The notes: generated by a model not told the origin, from the letters alone. A DNA stretch of 38,509 nt from Acidobacteriota bacterium (GCA_019639215.1 JAHBSH010000013.1:1-38509), one strand, 5' to 3'; counted from the stretch's first letter, positions 1-9,099 are shown. Numbers and translations: made by a program.

Positions 1-1
1 T

Positions 2-73
2 CCTTTCCATGTACCAACTCTTACTGCTGATGTGCGAGAGATAGTTTCAAAGGCGCGATCCGAATCAAAATAA
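2..73 (+). CDS. 3' end of an unidentified gene (partial, runs off left edge)
   Basis: An open frame enters from the left edge and ends at a TAA at 71-73, giving 23 residues ending VSKARSESK. It is too short to identify. The support is indirect: a strong hairpin follows 35 bases downstream on the same strand, as expected after the last gene of a transcript. The frame could be open by chance, so the call is tentative. Confidence 0.4.
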   Translation, partial: PFHVPTLTADVREIVSKARSESK

Positions 74-108
74 ATGGCGGCATTTTACACAGGTCTATCA
101 ATGAAAAT

Positions 109-150
109 GGAAAAGCCTGATGTGCTCTCCCCTTCACATCAGGCTTTTCC
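109..150 (+). terminator. Perfect 16-bp hairpin, probable terminator
   Basis: GGAAAAGCCTGATGTG (109-124) is followed by a 10-base loop and its exact reverse complement (135-150). The 3' arm carries CTTTTCC, but no long T-run follows, so it is not a textbook intrinsic terminator. It sits between the end of a + strand frame (73) and the end of a - strand gene (345), so it may act on both strands. Confidence 0.65.
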
Positions 151-344
151 GAATTGACCTCTAACCTTAGCTATTGGTCAAGTTCAATTGTTACTGGTCT
201 TAAAGCAACGACCGTGCCAGAACTTATTCTGATACGGCCGATGTGAATAGTGCCTATTTAATTGGCTGTAATTTAGGGTCTTCCGCGGGTCTTGGAGATC
301 GCCCTGACAAAATGGTTTATGACCTGCACGAAATCGGGCATTCT

Positions 345-935
345 TTATTTCAATATCGGATGTCCGCCGCCTTTGCTGTGGTCGGCGGTCTCGTTATATT
401 TCCTGCGGTCGTTGTGATACAGCACCAAATGCTCGCCCTCGTACCTTACAATGTCAGAAACCTTGTTAAAATCGCGGGTGTGTTCGGCAATTATGAACGC
501 CATTGGATTGTTCGAAATAACCATGCCGGCAACGAAAATGTGGCCGCCCTTGTCATAGTCGGTTCCGGCATACTGGGCCGCGCCGATGGCAAAAGAAGGT
601 GTATAAACGCCGGAACTGCTGTTTTCACGGTCAGCCTTAGCGATATAAATGGAGTAGCTTGAATATTTTAGCTGACTGCGATAACCGTTCTTTCTCGCGA
701 CGTTGAAAAGGTCTGTCAGCCCTTTGTCAATAGCGTTCAGCACTTCAGCCGAGGGACGCGATACCGCATAGACCCTTGCCCCGCGCCTTGTCCTGGCAGA
801 ATAATTGAACTTATCACCGGAATATTTTTCTGCCTCAGCCAAAACCCGTCTGTTCTGGGCGATCCCATCAATTGGAATAGTTAGAAATACTCCCAATAAA
901 AGAGCCGTCATCAACAAATATCTGAAAATTTTCAT
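345..935 (-). CDS. Secreted hypothetical protein
   Basis: I do not recognise this 196-residue protein. The N-terminus is a clear signal peptide: MKIFRYLL, a hydrophobic stretch to about residue 22, then a probable cleavage after GIAQ. The mature part is mixed and soluble-looking, with a His-containing C-terminus (YEGEHLVLYHNDRRKYNETADHSKGGGH). The frame is open further upstream to 1082, but I chose the ATG at 933-935 because GGAGGAA lies at ideal distance (941-947), the signal peptide begins there, and the extra 49 codons overlie a hemL remnant in another frame. It is probably monocistronic and exported to the periplasm. The function is unknown. Confidence 0.75.
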   Translation of the reverse strand: MKIFRYLLMTALLLGVFLTIPIDGIAQNRRVLAEAEKYSGDKFNYSARTRRGARVYAVSRPSAEVLNAIDKGLTDLFNVARKNGYRSQLKYSSYSIYIAKADRENSSSGVYTPSFAIGAAQYAGTDYDKGGHIFVAGMVISNNPMAFIIAEHTRDFNKVSDIVRYEGEHLVLYHNDRRKYNETADHSKGGGHPILK

Positions 936-984
936 AGTTGTTCCTCCAACCCGCTGTTCAGAACAGCAAAATGCATTCCACTGA

Positions 985-1212
985 TCAATAATAGAGCAAG
1001 ATCTCTTTTTCATTGTTCGCACCAAAACTTGTTCCTGAAAGAGCAGTTTCTCTGATCGCCTCAACGACTCTTTCATTGCCATGTCCGAGTATCATCGGCC
1101 CCCAAGAACTGACAAGGTCGATGAACTCTTTGTCGCCGGCATCTGTCATACACGGGTCTTTTGCCTTTTTGATGAAAAGAGGGTTACCGCTGCCTGCCTT
1201 GATCTGATATGC
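985..1212 (-). pseudogene. Remnant of hemL (glutamate-1-semialdehyde 2,1-aminomutase), N-terminal fragment
   Basis: The reverse strand has a frame open from just after a TAG (1213-1215) to a TGA (985-987). It reads KAGSGNPLFIKKAK, then DKEFIDLVSSWGPMILGHG, VVEAIRETA and GTSFGANNEKE. This matches the N-terminal part of HemL, whose family pattern is roughly FKAVGGxPLFIKxAKG, then EYIDYVxSWGPxILGH, VVEAI and TSFGAPTExE. The homology starts abruptly after the first 30 or so residues of HemL and stops before the PLP-lysine region, so only about 65 of about 430 codons remain. There is no start codon context. HemL makes 5-aminolevulinate for tetrapyrroles; a functional copy should be elsewhere in the genome. 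Confidence 0.75.
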
Positions 1213-1418
1213 CTAAGTCACAGATCTCTAGACCCGTGTAGATGAACCTTGTCCCGGGAATTCAAATGGATACAAGATTGGTCAATTGAAACCAAAAAGA
1301 ACATAGTGGGACATGAAAATCAGAGCCCCTAATCCCCCGGAGACAATGTCTTAAAAAAGAAAACGGCAAGATGAAAATTGGGCTGCCGATAAATAGCTGT
1401 AAATAGTAGAGTTAGATT

Positions 1419-1504
1419 GGTGCTGAGGGCGGGAATCGAACCCGCACGCCCCTAAGGACACAGGATTTTAAGTCCTGGGCGTCTACCAATTCCGCCACCC
1501 CAGC
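1419..1504 (-). tRNA. tRNA-Leu(TAA)
   Basis: Read on the - strand, the sequence folds as a class II tRNA. The acceptor stem is GCTGGGG paired with CCCTCAGC (one G-U), with discriminator A and an encoded CCA. The D-arm has the tRNA-Leu signature GGCGGAATTGGTAGACGC. The anticodon arm is CAGGA-CTTAAAA-TCCTG with anticodon TAA, followed by a long variable arm and the T-arm GGTTCGAATCC. It decodes UUA and, by wobble, UUG. Confidence 0.97.
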
Positions 1505-1714
1505 ATAAAGTCCGAGATTAGCACATCCGGTCAGTAAAGAAAAAGGTGTACAAGCAATTGGGATAAATATAGGCAGTAAACAAGAAGCTTTCAGTGTTCA
1601 GTCCCGAAAAGTCTTTCTTATTGATTGTTTAGGCATTGTGATAAGATGCCACTAGGAACATAGGTAGGTTCCGTTCAATTAACAAGTAAAAAAGTGAAGG
1701 GCTGAGGACAGAAC

Positions 1715-2197
1715 GTGATCGAAAACATTTCGTGGATACTCTGGTTGGTGCTGGGTGTCACTTTAATAGTAACTGAGATCTTCACACTTGGCTTTGTTCT
1801 TTTTTGGTTCGGGATCGGAGCTATCGCCGCCGCCCTCACCGGTCTGCTTGGCTTTGGTCTATTATGGCAGTTCTTGGTGTTTGCGGCGGTCTCAACACTC
1901 CTTACGGTCACATCACGGACAATATTTTCAAAGTATCTTTGGGGTCGGGGATCTGACGAGCTGAAGCTAGGTATGGAGGCTCTGCCTGGAAAGGTTGGTA
2001 CCGTAACAATTGCCAGTCACGGCGATATGCACGAAGCGGCCGTTAGTTTGTACGGTTCGATTTGGACAGCATTTCCTGAAGACGGCGACAGCGCTTTTCG
2101 TGAAGGAGAAAAGGTTGAGGTCGTAAGGGTTTCGGGCAATACAATATACGTTAAATCTGCGAAAAGGCAGTTACGTGGTTGGCGGCAGGATGACTAG
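1715..2197 (+). CDS. NfeD-like short membrane protein
   Basis: This 160-residue protein matches the short NfeD family. Two or three hydrophobic segments occupy residues 5-70 and contain the typical TEIFTLGFVLFWFGIGAIAA pattern. A soluble C-terminal domain (about 90-155) has the OB-fold signature LPGKVGTV, GEKVEVVRVSGNTIYVK. NfeD proteins usually work with a stomatin/slipin partner in membrane-domain organisation, but no such gene is adjacent here. The start is a GTG with TGAGG upstream at about 1700. The gene ends 12 bases before the convergent PP2C phosphatase gene. The family call is firm; the cellular role is not known. Confidence 0.85.
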   Translation: MIENISWILWLVLGVTLIVTEIFTLGFVLFWFGIGAIAAALTGLLGFGLLWQFLVFAAVSTLLTVTSRTIFSKYLWGRGSDELKLGMEALPGKVGTVTIASHGDMHEAAVSLYGSIWTAFPEDGDSAFREGEKVEVVRVSGNTIYVKSAKRQLRGWRQDD

Positions 2198-2209
2198 CGC
2201 TCTTCGAAA

Positions 2210-3145
2210 TTAGATTATCTCAGCGGTGTCCTGATCGGCAGTATCGTGAATGTTGCCAAGATCAATTACCTCAATTTGAACATCGTCACCATCAGGTTCC
2301 GCAAGACTTTCTCCTGTCAGCTTGGCTATTATGACAGTGATGTTATCCTCGCCACCATTGGCGTTTGCTTCAGTAACAAGCTCAGCACAAGCCATCTCCA
2401 ATGAATCAAGATTTTCCAAGACTATACGCTGCATACTAGCAGGACTGACCTTATTTGAAAGCCCGTCACTACAGAGCAGCAGAACATCGCCCTGCTTTGG
2501 CTCCAGCCGCGCAGACACGGGGAATATCTCGTTTTGAGCTCCGAGGGCCTGCAAGATCACGTTTTTCAACGTATGTGTCTCAGCTTCCTCAGGAGAGATC
2601 TGCTGGGCATCTATGAGTTGTTGGACAAGAGACTGGTCTTTGGTCACTTGATAGATCTTGCCGTTTCGGACTAGATAGGCACGGCTGTCACCAACTTGGA
2701 TCAGATCTATTCCGCGAGAGGTTACTCCCATGCCCGTAAAGGTCGCACCCATTCCCTGAAATTGCGGGTCTGACCGTCCTTGCTGGTGTACGATGTGATT
2801 TGCGTAAAGCGTGGCGTTATAAAGCTTTGCTATAAGATTATATTCATAGGCCTCTGGCGTCAGTGTTTCTTCTATGTCTTCGTCCAGAAGCTTTTCACAT
2901 ACACATTCGATCGCCATTTTGCTAGCGACCTCGCCTGCCATTGCTCCGCCCATGCCGTCCGAAACGGCCAACACCACGCCATTGTCGTCGATCTCAAACT
3001 TCTGGGTCTCGATCACAAATTCGCCGTCGTCCTGAGCACCAGTCCACGCCCGCGACCGCGAAATGTTCAAAAGAAGATAGTTGTCCTCGTTGCCCTTTCT
3101 GACACGTCCTACGTGAGAAGTTGCATGAGTCTCGACAATTAGCAT
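2210..3145 (-). CDS. PP2C-family Ser/Thr protein phosphatase (Stp/PrpC type)
   Basis: The protein is a metal-dependent phosphatase that removes phosphate from Ser/Thr on proteins, normally opposing Hanks-type kinases. All PP2C motifs are visible in order: the N-terminal VGRVRKGNEDNYLLL, the metal-binding DGMGGAMAGE, the GMGATFTGM strand, GDSRAYLVRNG, KDQSLVQQ, LLLCSDGLSNKV and the final GGEDNITVIIAKL. About 50 residues (QKFEIDDNG region and the acidic C-terminal tail) lie outside the core. I start at the ATG at 3143-3145 (311 residues) because homology begins immediately after it; a GTG at 3178 would add 11 residues. No kinase gene is adjacent. The catalytic family is certain; the substrates are unknown. 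Confidence 0.93.
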   Translation of the reverse strand: MLIVETHATSHVGRVRKGNEDNYLLLNISRSRAWTGAQDDGEFVIETQKFEIDDNGVVLAVSDGMGGAMAGEVASKMAIECVCEKLLDEDIEETLTPEAYEYNLIAKLYNATLYANHIVHQQGRSDPQFQGMGATFTGMGVTSRGIDLIQVGDSRAYLVRNGKIYQVTKDQSLVQQLIDAQQISPEEAETHTLKNVILQALGAQNEIFPVSARLEPKQGDVLLLCSDGLSNKVSPASMQRIVLENLDSLEMACAELVTEANANGGEDNITVIIAKLTGESLAEPDGDDVQIEVIDLGNIHDTADQDTAEII

Positions 3146-3237
3146 AATCAGTTCACAAAAGCTTCCTACTATAATCACGATAAAGCAGAAGCAAGGGCTC
3201 CTTTTAGAGGTAGCTATACGGCTGCTTTATTTTCGGT

Positions 3238-4371
3238 CTATCTCAATGCCTGATCCAGATCTTGTAAGATGTCTTCGACATCCTCGATACCGACCGAGAT
3301 TCTGACCAATCCGTCCGTTATTCCCAGTTTATCGCGTTTCTCCGCCGGAACGGAAGCGTGGGTCATTGTTGCCGGATGAGATATAAGGGTCTCGACCCCT
3401 CCCAAACTTTCGCCAAGGGTACATACCTTGACGTTTTCTAAAACTTTTTTTGCGTTATCAAACGAACCGGTCTCAAAAGAAACCATGCCGCCAAATCCCG
3501 ACTGCTGCTTTTTAGCAAGCTCATGTTGAGGATGAGCGGCCAACCCAGGATAGTATACCTTAACGATAGCAGGATGTTCAGCTAGAAACGAAGCAACTGC
3601 CCTGCCATTCTCATCGTGAGCTTTCATCCTGACAGCAAGTGTTTTTGTGCCTCTGAGTACCAGAAACGAATCAAATGGCGAAAGTATCGCCCCTACGCTG
3701 TTCTGAATGAATCCGATCCTTTCTGCATCAGCATCGTCATTCAAGGCCGCAAAGCCGCCCACACTGTCCGAATGCCCGTTCAGATATTTAGTTGTTGAAT
3801 GGACAACAATATCCACTCCATGTTCAATAGGACGCTGAAAATAAGGCGACATGAATGTATTGTCGCAAACGACCCGAGCCCCGTGAGCATGTGAGACTTC
3901 AGAAACAGCCGCAAGGTCAGTAACGGTCATCACCGGATTGGTCGGCGTCTCAACAAAGACCATCTTTGTATTGGCACGAAAGGCAGTTTCTAGAGCATGA
4001 ATGTCGGACGTATCAACAAGATCAAATTCTACTCCGTAATCACGCAGCACCTTGTCGAACAATCTAAACGTACCGCCATACGTATTGTCACCGAGGATAA
4101 CGTGGTCTCCCGCTTTTACCAGCCGCAAAACAGCATCTATCGCCGCCATACCTGAAGCAAAGGCAAAACCGTATTTTGCTCCCTCAAGAGCGGAGATGTT
4201 TTTTTCTAGTGCGGAACGAGTGGGATTTTGGGTTCGAGCGTATTCAAACCCTTTATGTTTGCCAAGACCCTCCTGAGCATAAGTGGAGGTTTGATAGATC
4301 GGAACGCTTACGGCTCCTGTTGCCGCATCTGGCTCATTTCCAGCATGAATCGCAATTGTAGAAAAGCCCAT
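3238..4371 (-). CDS. Cystathionine gamma-synthase / gamma-lyase (PLP trans-sulfuration enzyme)
   Basis: A 377-residue full-length member of the Cys/Met metabolism PLP family. It either joins O-succinyl/acetyl-homoserine to cysteine (gamma-synthase) or cleaves cystathionine to cysteine (gamma-lyase); the two are hard to separate by sequence. Visible family features are YARTQNPTRSALE near residue 45, GMAAIDAVL for cofactor phosphate binding, VCDNTFMSPY with Asp170 for the pyridine nitrogen, the PLP-lysine Lys195 in HSTTKYLNGHSD, and the C-terminal SLGGVETLISHPATMTH and VRISVGIEDVEDILQDL. It is oriented with the leu operon downstream, but a 154-base gap separates leuD from it. The ATG start has no clear Shine-Dalgarno. 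Confidence 0.92.
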   Translation of the reverse strand: MGFSTIAIHAGNEPDAATGAVSVPIYQTSTYAQEGLGKHKGFEYARTQNPTRSALEKNISALEGAKYGFAFASGMAAIDAVLRLVKAGDHVILGDNTYGGTFRLFDKVLRDYGVEFDLVDTSDIHALETAFRANTKMVFVETPTNPVMTVTDLAAVSEVSHAHGARVVCDNTFMSPYFQRPIEHGVDIVVHSTTKYLNGHSDSVGGFAALNDDADAERIGFIQNSVGAILSPFDSFLVLRGTKTLAVRMKAHDENGRAVASFLAEHPAIVKVYYPGLAAHPQHELAKKQQSGFGGMVSFETGSFDNAKKVLENVKVCTLGESLGGVETLISHPATMTHASVPAEKRDKLGITDGLVRISVGIEDVEDILQDLDQALR

Positions 4372-4525
4372 ATGCGCGCTATAAGATATTGGAAAATAAA
4401 GAGTTTGGTTCTGTTTTGTAAGCTTGAGATCTGACGGCGAAATCCCGATTTTACAAGTAGATATGGTAACTTGGCTAACCTAAAAAAGCAAATACGGGAA
4501 TTTAGTAAAAGGGCGTCAGTTTGGG

Positions 4526-5134
4526 TTAAAACGTGGAAAATCTGTACAAAGAAACGGAATTCCGTTCAAAGCGTTCGATATCGACCTCATGTTGCAGGGT
4601 AAGCCCGATATCGTCCAAGCCGTTGAGAAGGGAAAATTTGGCAAATGCACTTATCTCAAACTTTTCATCAACATCTTTGCCCTTAACTGACTGTTCCTCA
4701 AGGTCAATGCTTATTTCCAATCCGCCGGGCTGTTTAGATGAGTCGATCAGTCTGTCAACAACGTCATCGGGCAGGGTTATTGGGAGTAAACCGTTCTTGA
4801 GGCTATTGTTGTGAAAAATGTCTGCAAAGCTAGGCGCAATAACAGCACGAAAGCCGTGATCCAGAATGCTCCACGGAGCGTGTTCGCGAGAGGACCCGCA
4901 TCCGAAATTGGCACCGGTTATAAGTATTGAGGCCTCGCTGTAAGCAGGATCATTCAGCGGAAAATCTTCCTGTATGGAACCATCTGAGTTGAATCGCCAG
5001 TCATTGAACAGAAACTGACCGTATCCAGTTCGCTCTATACGCTTAAGAAACTGTTTGGGAATGATCTGGTCGGTATCGATATTTGCAAGATCGATGGCTA
5101 CGGCCTTTCCGGTGTGTCGGTCGAATGGTCTCAT
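4526..5134 (-). CDS. leuD: 3-isopropylmalate dehydratase small subunit
   Basis: LeuD is the swivelling-domain subunit that pairs with LeuC to isomerise 2-isopropylmalate to 3-isopropylmalate in leucine synthesis. The hallmark N-terminus RPFDRHTGKAVAIDLANIDTDQIIPKQFLK and the substrate-loop motif GANFGCGSSREHAPWSI are both intact, and the length of 202 residues is normal. An upstream TTG would overlap leuC, but family alignments start at the ATG at 5132-5134, 5 bases after the leuC stop. It is the last gene of leuABCD. No convincing terminator follows it before 4371. Confidence 0.96.
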   Translation of the reverse strand: MRPFDRHTGKAVAIDLANIDTDQIIPKQFLKRIERTGYGQFLFNDWRFNSDGSIQEDFPLNDPAYSEASILITGANFGCGSSREHAPWSILDHGFRAVIAPSFADIFHNNSLKNGLLPITLPDDVVDRLIDSSKQPGGLEISIDLEEQSVKGKDVDEKFEISAFAKFSLLNGLDDIGLTLQHEVDIERFERNSVSLYRFSTF

Positions 5135-5139
5135 GATCT

Positions 5140-6540
5140 TTAATTGCGAAACTCCCAATTTCTGACATCAACAAAATGTCCGGCTATCGCAGCCGCAGCC
5201 GCCATCGAGGGGCTGACCAGATGTGTTCTGCCGCCGCGTCCCTGACGGCCTTCAAAATTTCGGTTGCTGGTCGAAGCACACCGTTCACCCTCGCTCAAAA
5301 CATCCTCGTTCATTGCCAGGCACATTGAGCATCCGGCGTCACGCCATTCAAATCCCGCATTTGTGAATATCTCGGCTAATCCTTCGGCCTCTGCCTGTTC
5401 TTTGATCTTCATTGATCCCGGAACGACCATTGCGCTGACGCTGCCTGCGACCTTATGTCCTTTAGCAACGCTAGCAGCTTCACGCAGGTCCTCTATCCGC
5501 GAATTGGTACACGAACCGATAAACGCGCGGTCAATAGCGATCTGCTGGATAGGCTGTGAAGGCTCAAGACCCATGTATTCAAGAGCTTTTGAGAACGAAT
5601 GCGGGTCGCGTCCCGGCGGCGGAGCGTCAGGCACACGGTCTGTTATCATCGCAGACATTTCAGGTGAGGTTCCCCACGTTACGAACGGTGCAAGCGATGA
5701 CGCATCTATCTCGACGGTTCGGTCAAAAGCAGCTCCCTTATCGGTTGGCAGTGTTCGCCAATATTCAACAGCTTTTTCCCACCCGTCGCCTTCAGGGGCG
5801 AATTTTCGTCCTTTCAAATATGTAAAAGTGGTCTCGTCAGGAGCTATTAGCCCTGCACGTGCGCCGCCTTCAATTGTCATATTGCAGACGGTCATACGGC
5901 CTTCCATTGATAGGCCCTTTATTGCATCACCCGCATATTCGATCACATAACCGGTTCCGCCGCTAGTACCGATCTTGTTGATGATGGCAAGGATCAGATC
6001 CTTTGCGGTCACGCCAAATGGCAGTTCGCCTTTTACATTGATGAGCAGATTCTTTGCTTTGGTCTGCGGCAGAGTTTGGGTCGCAAAAACATGCTCGACC
6101 TCACTGGTGCCGATGCCGAAAGCCAAAGCGCCAAAGGCTCCGTGAGTTGATGTGTGCGAATCACCACAGACAACGGTGAATCCGGGTTGTGTCAATCCTT
6201 GTTCAGGACCGAAAACATGGACGATACCCTGTTCTTTTCGATCCATGTCATAGAGTCTGACTCCGAAATCGCGACAATTTTGTCGAAGAGTTTCGACCTG
6301 TTTCCATGCGATCGGATCATTAAACGGCAGGTCGCGGCCGATCGTCGGGATAGCATGATCGACAGTTGCGAATGTCAGTTCCGGACGTCTTAGCTTGCGG
6401 CTATTTATACGCAGACCTTCAAATGCTTGCGGCGAGGTCACTTCATGAATTAGGTGCAGATCGATATAAAGAAGCGCCGGTTCACCTTCCTTTTGCCGCA
6501 CTAGATGTGCTTCCCATATCTTGTCGTAAAGTGTTCTCAT
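5140..6540 (-). CDS. leuC: 3-isopropylmalate dehydratase large subunit
   Basis: LeuC carries the [4Fe-4S] cluster of isopropylmalate isomerase. At 466 residues it is full length. The motifs [42 protein letters not shown] and [10 protein letters not shown] are present, giving cluster cysteines Cys344, Cys404 and Cys407. It starts 6 bases after the leuB stop and is followed by leuD after 5 bases, so the operon is tightly packed and probably translationally coupled. Confidence 0.97.
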   Translation of the reverse strand: MRTLYDKIWEAHLVRQKEGEPALLYIDLHLIHEVTSPQAFEGLRINSRKLRRPELTFATVDHAIPTIGRDLPFNDPIAWKQVETLRQNCRDFGVRLYDMDRKEQGIVHVFGPEQGLTQPGFTVVCGDSHTSTHGAFGALAFGIGTSEVEHVFATQTLPQTKAKNLLINVKGELPFGVTAKDLILAIINKIGTSGGTGYVIEYAGDAIKGLSMEGRMTVCNMTIEGGARAGLIAPDETTFTYLKGRKFAPEGDGWEKAVEYWRTLPTDKGAAFDRTVEIDASSLAPFVTWGTSPEMSAMITDRVPDAPPPGRDPHSFSKALEYMGLEPSQPIQQIAIDRAFIGSCTNSRIEDLREAASVAKGHKVAGSVSAMVVPGSMKIKEQAEAEGLAEIFTNAGFEWRDAGCSMCLAMNEDVLSEGERCASTSNRNFEGRQGRGGRTHLVSPSMAAAAAIAGHFVDVRNWEFRN

Positions 6541-6546
6541 TTGTTA

Positions 6547-7644
6547 CTAAACAGCATGATAGGCAAGGCTGGATTGAGAGTTATCTGCAGCTCGTTTTGC
6601 TACGTGGCTGCCCATTTCCTCAGTAGAAACTATCGTCTCGCCGCTTCCGCGAGCGATGTCGGGTGTTCTGTATCCTTCATCCAGAACGGAGGTCATCGCA
6701 TCTTCTATGGATCTTGCAGCTATTTCGTGTCCGCCGGTGTATCGCAAAAGCATTGCGGCCGAGGCTATCGCTCCGAGCGGATTTGCGATCCCGCGACCTG
6801 CGATATCCGGTGCCGATCCGTGAACCGGTTCAAAAAGATCAATTGGCCCACCGATAGTTGCTGATGCCAACATGCCGAGTGATCCGGTCAGAACGGCTGC
6901 CTCATCTGACAGAATATCTCCAAAAAGATTTTCTGTCAGTATGACGTCAAAACGGCGAGGATCAGTGACTAGGTGCATTGCACACGCATCGACAAAGAGG
7001 TGGTCAAGTTCGACACCAGGAAACTCTTTACCAACACTCTCGACCGTCTGCCGCCAAAGTCTCGAAGTTTCCAGAACATTTGCCTTATCGACAGAGGTTA
7101 CTTTGCCGCGACGGTTTTGTGCAGCCTGAAATGCTACTCTAGCTACTCGGCGGATCTCTTCTTCTGAATACACCATCGTGTTAAAGGCTTCCGTGTCTTC
7201 GTTTCTAAAGCCGCGAGGCTGCCCAAAATAAAGTCCCCCCAAAAGTTCTCTCACTATCAGGAGATCTGTTCCTTCAAATATCTCACGTCGCAGAGGCGAC
7301 GAATCTACAAGAGCCGGAACTGCTCTTGCGGGTCGCAGATTGGCAAAGCCGCCCAGTACCTGCCTCAGTTTCAACAAGCCGATCTCAGGTCGTTGTTCGG
7401 GCAGCAGATCGTCAAATTCGGGATCCCCTACCGCACCCAATAGAACGGCATCTGCAGTTGAACAGGCAGTGGCGGTTGAATCAGGAAGCGGTGATCCGGC
7501 ATTTCGTATCGCAGTTCCGCCAACAAGATGTTCTTCGACGGAAAGGTCAATGCCATGAACATCACAGACCTCTGTCAATATCTTTACAGCCTCACGAGTT
7601 ACCTCAGGGCCGACGCCGTCGCCCGGCAAAGTTACAAGTCTCAT
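6547..7644 (-). CDS. leuB: 3-isopropylmalate dehydrogenase
   Basis: LeuB oxidatively decarboxylates 3-isopropylmalate to 2-oxoisocaproate with NAD+. The 365-residue protein shows the beta-decarboxylating dehydrogenase fold markers: LPGDGVGPEVTREAVKIL at the N-terminus, the substrate-binding LLIVRELLGGLYFGQPRG loop, the catalytic lysine in VTSVDKANVLETSRLW, the metal-binding ENLFGDILSDEAAVLTGSLGML, and the NAD-loop EPVHGSAPDIAGRGIANPLGAI. The isopropylmalate-specific substrate loop and the leu context exclude isocitrate dehydrogenase. Gaps to leuA and leuC are 6 bases each. Confidence 0.97.
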   Translation of the reverse strand: MRLVTLPGDGVGPEVTREAVKILTEVCDVHGIDLSVEEHLVGGTAIRNAGSPLPDSTATACSTADAVLLGAVGDPEFDDLLPEQRPEIGLLKLRQVLGGFANLRPARAVPALVDSSPLRREIFEGTDLLIVRELLGGLYFGQPRGFRNEDTEAFNTMVYSEEEIRRVARVAFQAAQNRRGKVTSVDKANVLETSRLWRQTVESVGKEFPGVELDHLFVDACAMHLVTDPRRFDVILTENLFGDILSDEAAVLTGSLGMLASATIGGPIDLFEPVHGSAPDIAGRGIANPLGAIASAAMLLRYTGGHEIAARSIEDAMTSVLDEGYRTPDIARGSGETIVSTEEMGSHVAKRAADNSQSSLAYHAV

Positions 7645-7650
7645 ATTAAT

Positions 7651-8823
7651 TTATGCCGCCGCCAGGAGCCTTGCCTGTTCTGGAACTATTGCGATCAGAT
7701 CCTGATCGTAGATACTCTTCTTTTTGTCGGCAAGTGCAACGAATCGTGTGTATATTGCGGTAGCCTCTTCCGTGTCAAAGTAGTAGCCAAGCTCTTCATA
7801 TCGAGCCAGCAACGCATGGCGTCCCGAATGTTTGCCCAGAACGATACTGTTCTTTGACACGCCAACGGATTCAGGGGTCATTATCTCGTAGCATAGCGGA
7901 TTGCTGAGCACACCGTGCTGATGGATGCCCGCCTCATGAGCAAAAGCATTCCGCCCGACTATGGCCTTATTTGGCTGTACGTCAAAACTTATGATCGATG
8001 AAAGCAACCTGCTTGCCGGATAAAGCTGTGTTGTATCTATGTTATGACTGACCGGTAGCCTGTCAGCCCTCACAGTACACGCCATTACAAATTCTTCCAA
8101 AGAGGCATTGCCTGCCCGTTCGCCGATCCCGTTGACAGTACACTCAACCTGAGTTGCTCCGCCATCTATAGCAGCCAGACTGTTGGCGACAGCCAATCCA
8201 AGATCATTGTGACAATGAACACTTAAGGCTATATCCCGGTCACCTACCACTTTTTCTTTTACGGTCTTTATCAATGCTCTGTATTCTTCAGGAAGCGTGT
8301 AACCGACCGTGTCAGGTATATTCAGAATGGTAGCACCGGCATCGGCTGCGGTACTCAAAACCTCGCAAAGGAAATCGACATCGCTACGTGTTGCGTCTTC
8401 AGCAGAAAATTCAACTTCGGCTGCTGCGTTCGCCGCTCTGGTAACGCCCTGTCGTGCCATTTCCAGCACTTCCGAACGTGTTTTCTTTAATTTGTATTCA
8501 AGATGAATGTCCGAGGTTGCGAGAAAAGTGTGGATGCGTGGATTAGCCGCTTTTTTCAATGCCTCTGCTGCTCTGTTAATGTCGCCGTCGATCGTGCGGC
8601 ATAGTGCAGCAACTGTAACATTACGACATTCCTCAGAAACCGCTTTTACGGCCTCAAAATCTCCTTCCGACGCAATAGGAAAACCTGCCTCAATGATATC
8701 AACGCCAAGTTTTTCCAATTGCCGAGCCATTGAGACCTTTTCCAAAAGGTTCATAGAACAGCCGGGCGATTGTTCGCCGTCACGAAGTGTCGTGTCGAAG
8801 ATCCTAATACGCTTTTTTTCCAT
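7651..8823 (-). CDS. leuA: 2-isopropylmalate synthase, short form lacking the regulatory domain
   Basis: LeuA condenses 2-oxoisovalerate with acetyl-CoA, the first committed step of leucine synthesis. The TIM-barrel signatures are clear: [19 protein letters not shown] at the N-terminus, [20 protein letters not shown] with the metal-binding HCHND, and [13 protein letters not shown]. The linker region ([21 protein letters not shown]) is also present. The protein ends at about residue 390 with [15 protein letters not shown], just where the C-terminal leucine-binding dimer domain begins in the ~500-residue enzymes. I chose the ATG at 8821-8823 because homology begins there; the frame is open to a TTG at 8880. 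It is the first gene of the leu operon. A homocitrate-synthase-like activity is possible from sequence alone, but the operon argues for LeuA. Confidence 0.93.
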   Translation of the reverse strand: MEKKRIRIFDTTLRDGEQSPGCSMNLLEKVSMARQLEKLGVDIIEAGFPIASEGDFEAVKAVSEECRNVTVAALCRTIDGDINRAAEALKKAANPRIHTFLATSDIHLEYKLKKTRSEVLEMARQGVTRAANAAAEVEFSAEDATRSDVDFLCEVLSTAADAGATILNIPDTVGYTLPEEYRALIKTVKEKVVGDRDIALSVHCHNDLGLAVANSLAAIDGGATQVECTVNGIGERAGNASLEEFVMACTVRADRLPVSHNIDTTQLYPASRLLSSIISFDVQPNKAIVGRNAFAHEAGIHQHGVLSNPLCYEIMTPESVGVSKNSIVLGKHSGRHALLARYEELGYYFDTEEATAIYTRFVALADKKKSIYDQDLIAIVPEQARLLAAA

Positions 8824-9067
8824 ATAGTCTCTAAGGAGCGGCGTTTGATTGATCAAAGTTTGAGAAGATCTTCGCCGCAATATCCGAATCCTATCGCCAA
8901 AGCATAGTATAAGTCAAGGTTATTCATTTCAATTATACATAAATATTACAATTTACAGCAGGACGGTTTTATCCATGTCAGATCGCTGAAACGGGTAGAG
9001 ATCTGCAATAAATAAAATATGGTGAGTTCTGGCCTACATTACTTTAGAGATACAGGTAGATTCAAGT
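8824..9067 (-). promoter_or_regulatory. Upstream region of the leu operon, candidate sigma70 promoter
   Basis: This 244-base AT-rich gap separates the queH terminator from leuA. Reading leftward, TTGAAA-17-TACTAT and TTGACT-18-TAGGAT both fall within about 60-125 bases of the leuA ATG; either could be the promoter, and a TATAAT also occurs nearby. I found no T-box, no attenuator-like paired hairpins and no convincing leucine-rich leader peptide. Confidence 0.35.
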
Positions 9068-9099
9068 AAAAAAGATCCGCAACATAACGCAGATCTTTT
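9068..9099 (-). terminator. Rho-independent terminator after queH
   Basis: On the - strand AAAAGATCTGC pairs with GCGGATCTTTT (one mismatch) around an 8-base loop, and the 3' arm runs into TTTTTTA. It lies 34 bases after the queH stop and insulates the leu operon from the prp-queH operon. Confidence 0.75.

Noticed and set aside
243..662. A 139-codon + strand open frame
   Set aside because: It lies antisense to the secreted protein gene at 345-935, which has a signal peptide and a good Shine-Dalgarno. The + frame has no domain.
936..1082. N-terminal extension of the 345-935 gene
   Set aside because: The 49 extra codons overlie the hemL remnant in a different frame and have no ribosome-binding site, whereas GGAGGAA and a signal peptide fix the start at 935.
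1213..1418. Possible extra gene or att site between the hemL remnant and tRNA-Leu
   Set aside because: No frame with coding character and no direct repeat of the tRNA 3' end is visible.
8953..8976. Seven-codon frame MDKTVLL upstream of leuA, possible leucine leader peptide
   Set aside because: It has two Leu codons only, no Shine-Dalgarno, and lies upstream of the best promoter candidates; no attenuator hairpin pair follows.
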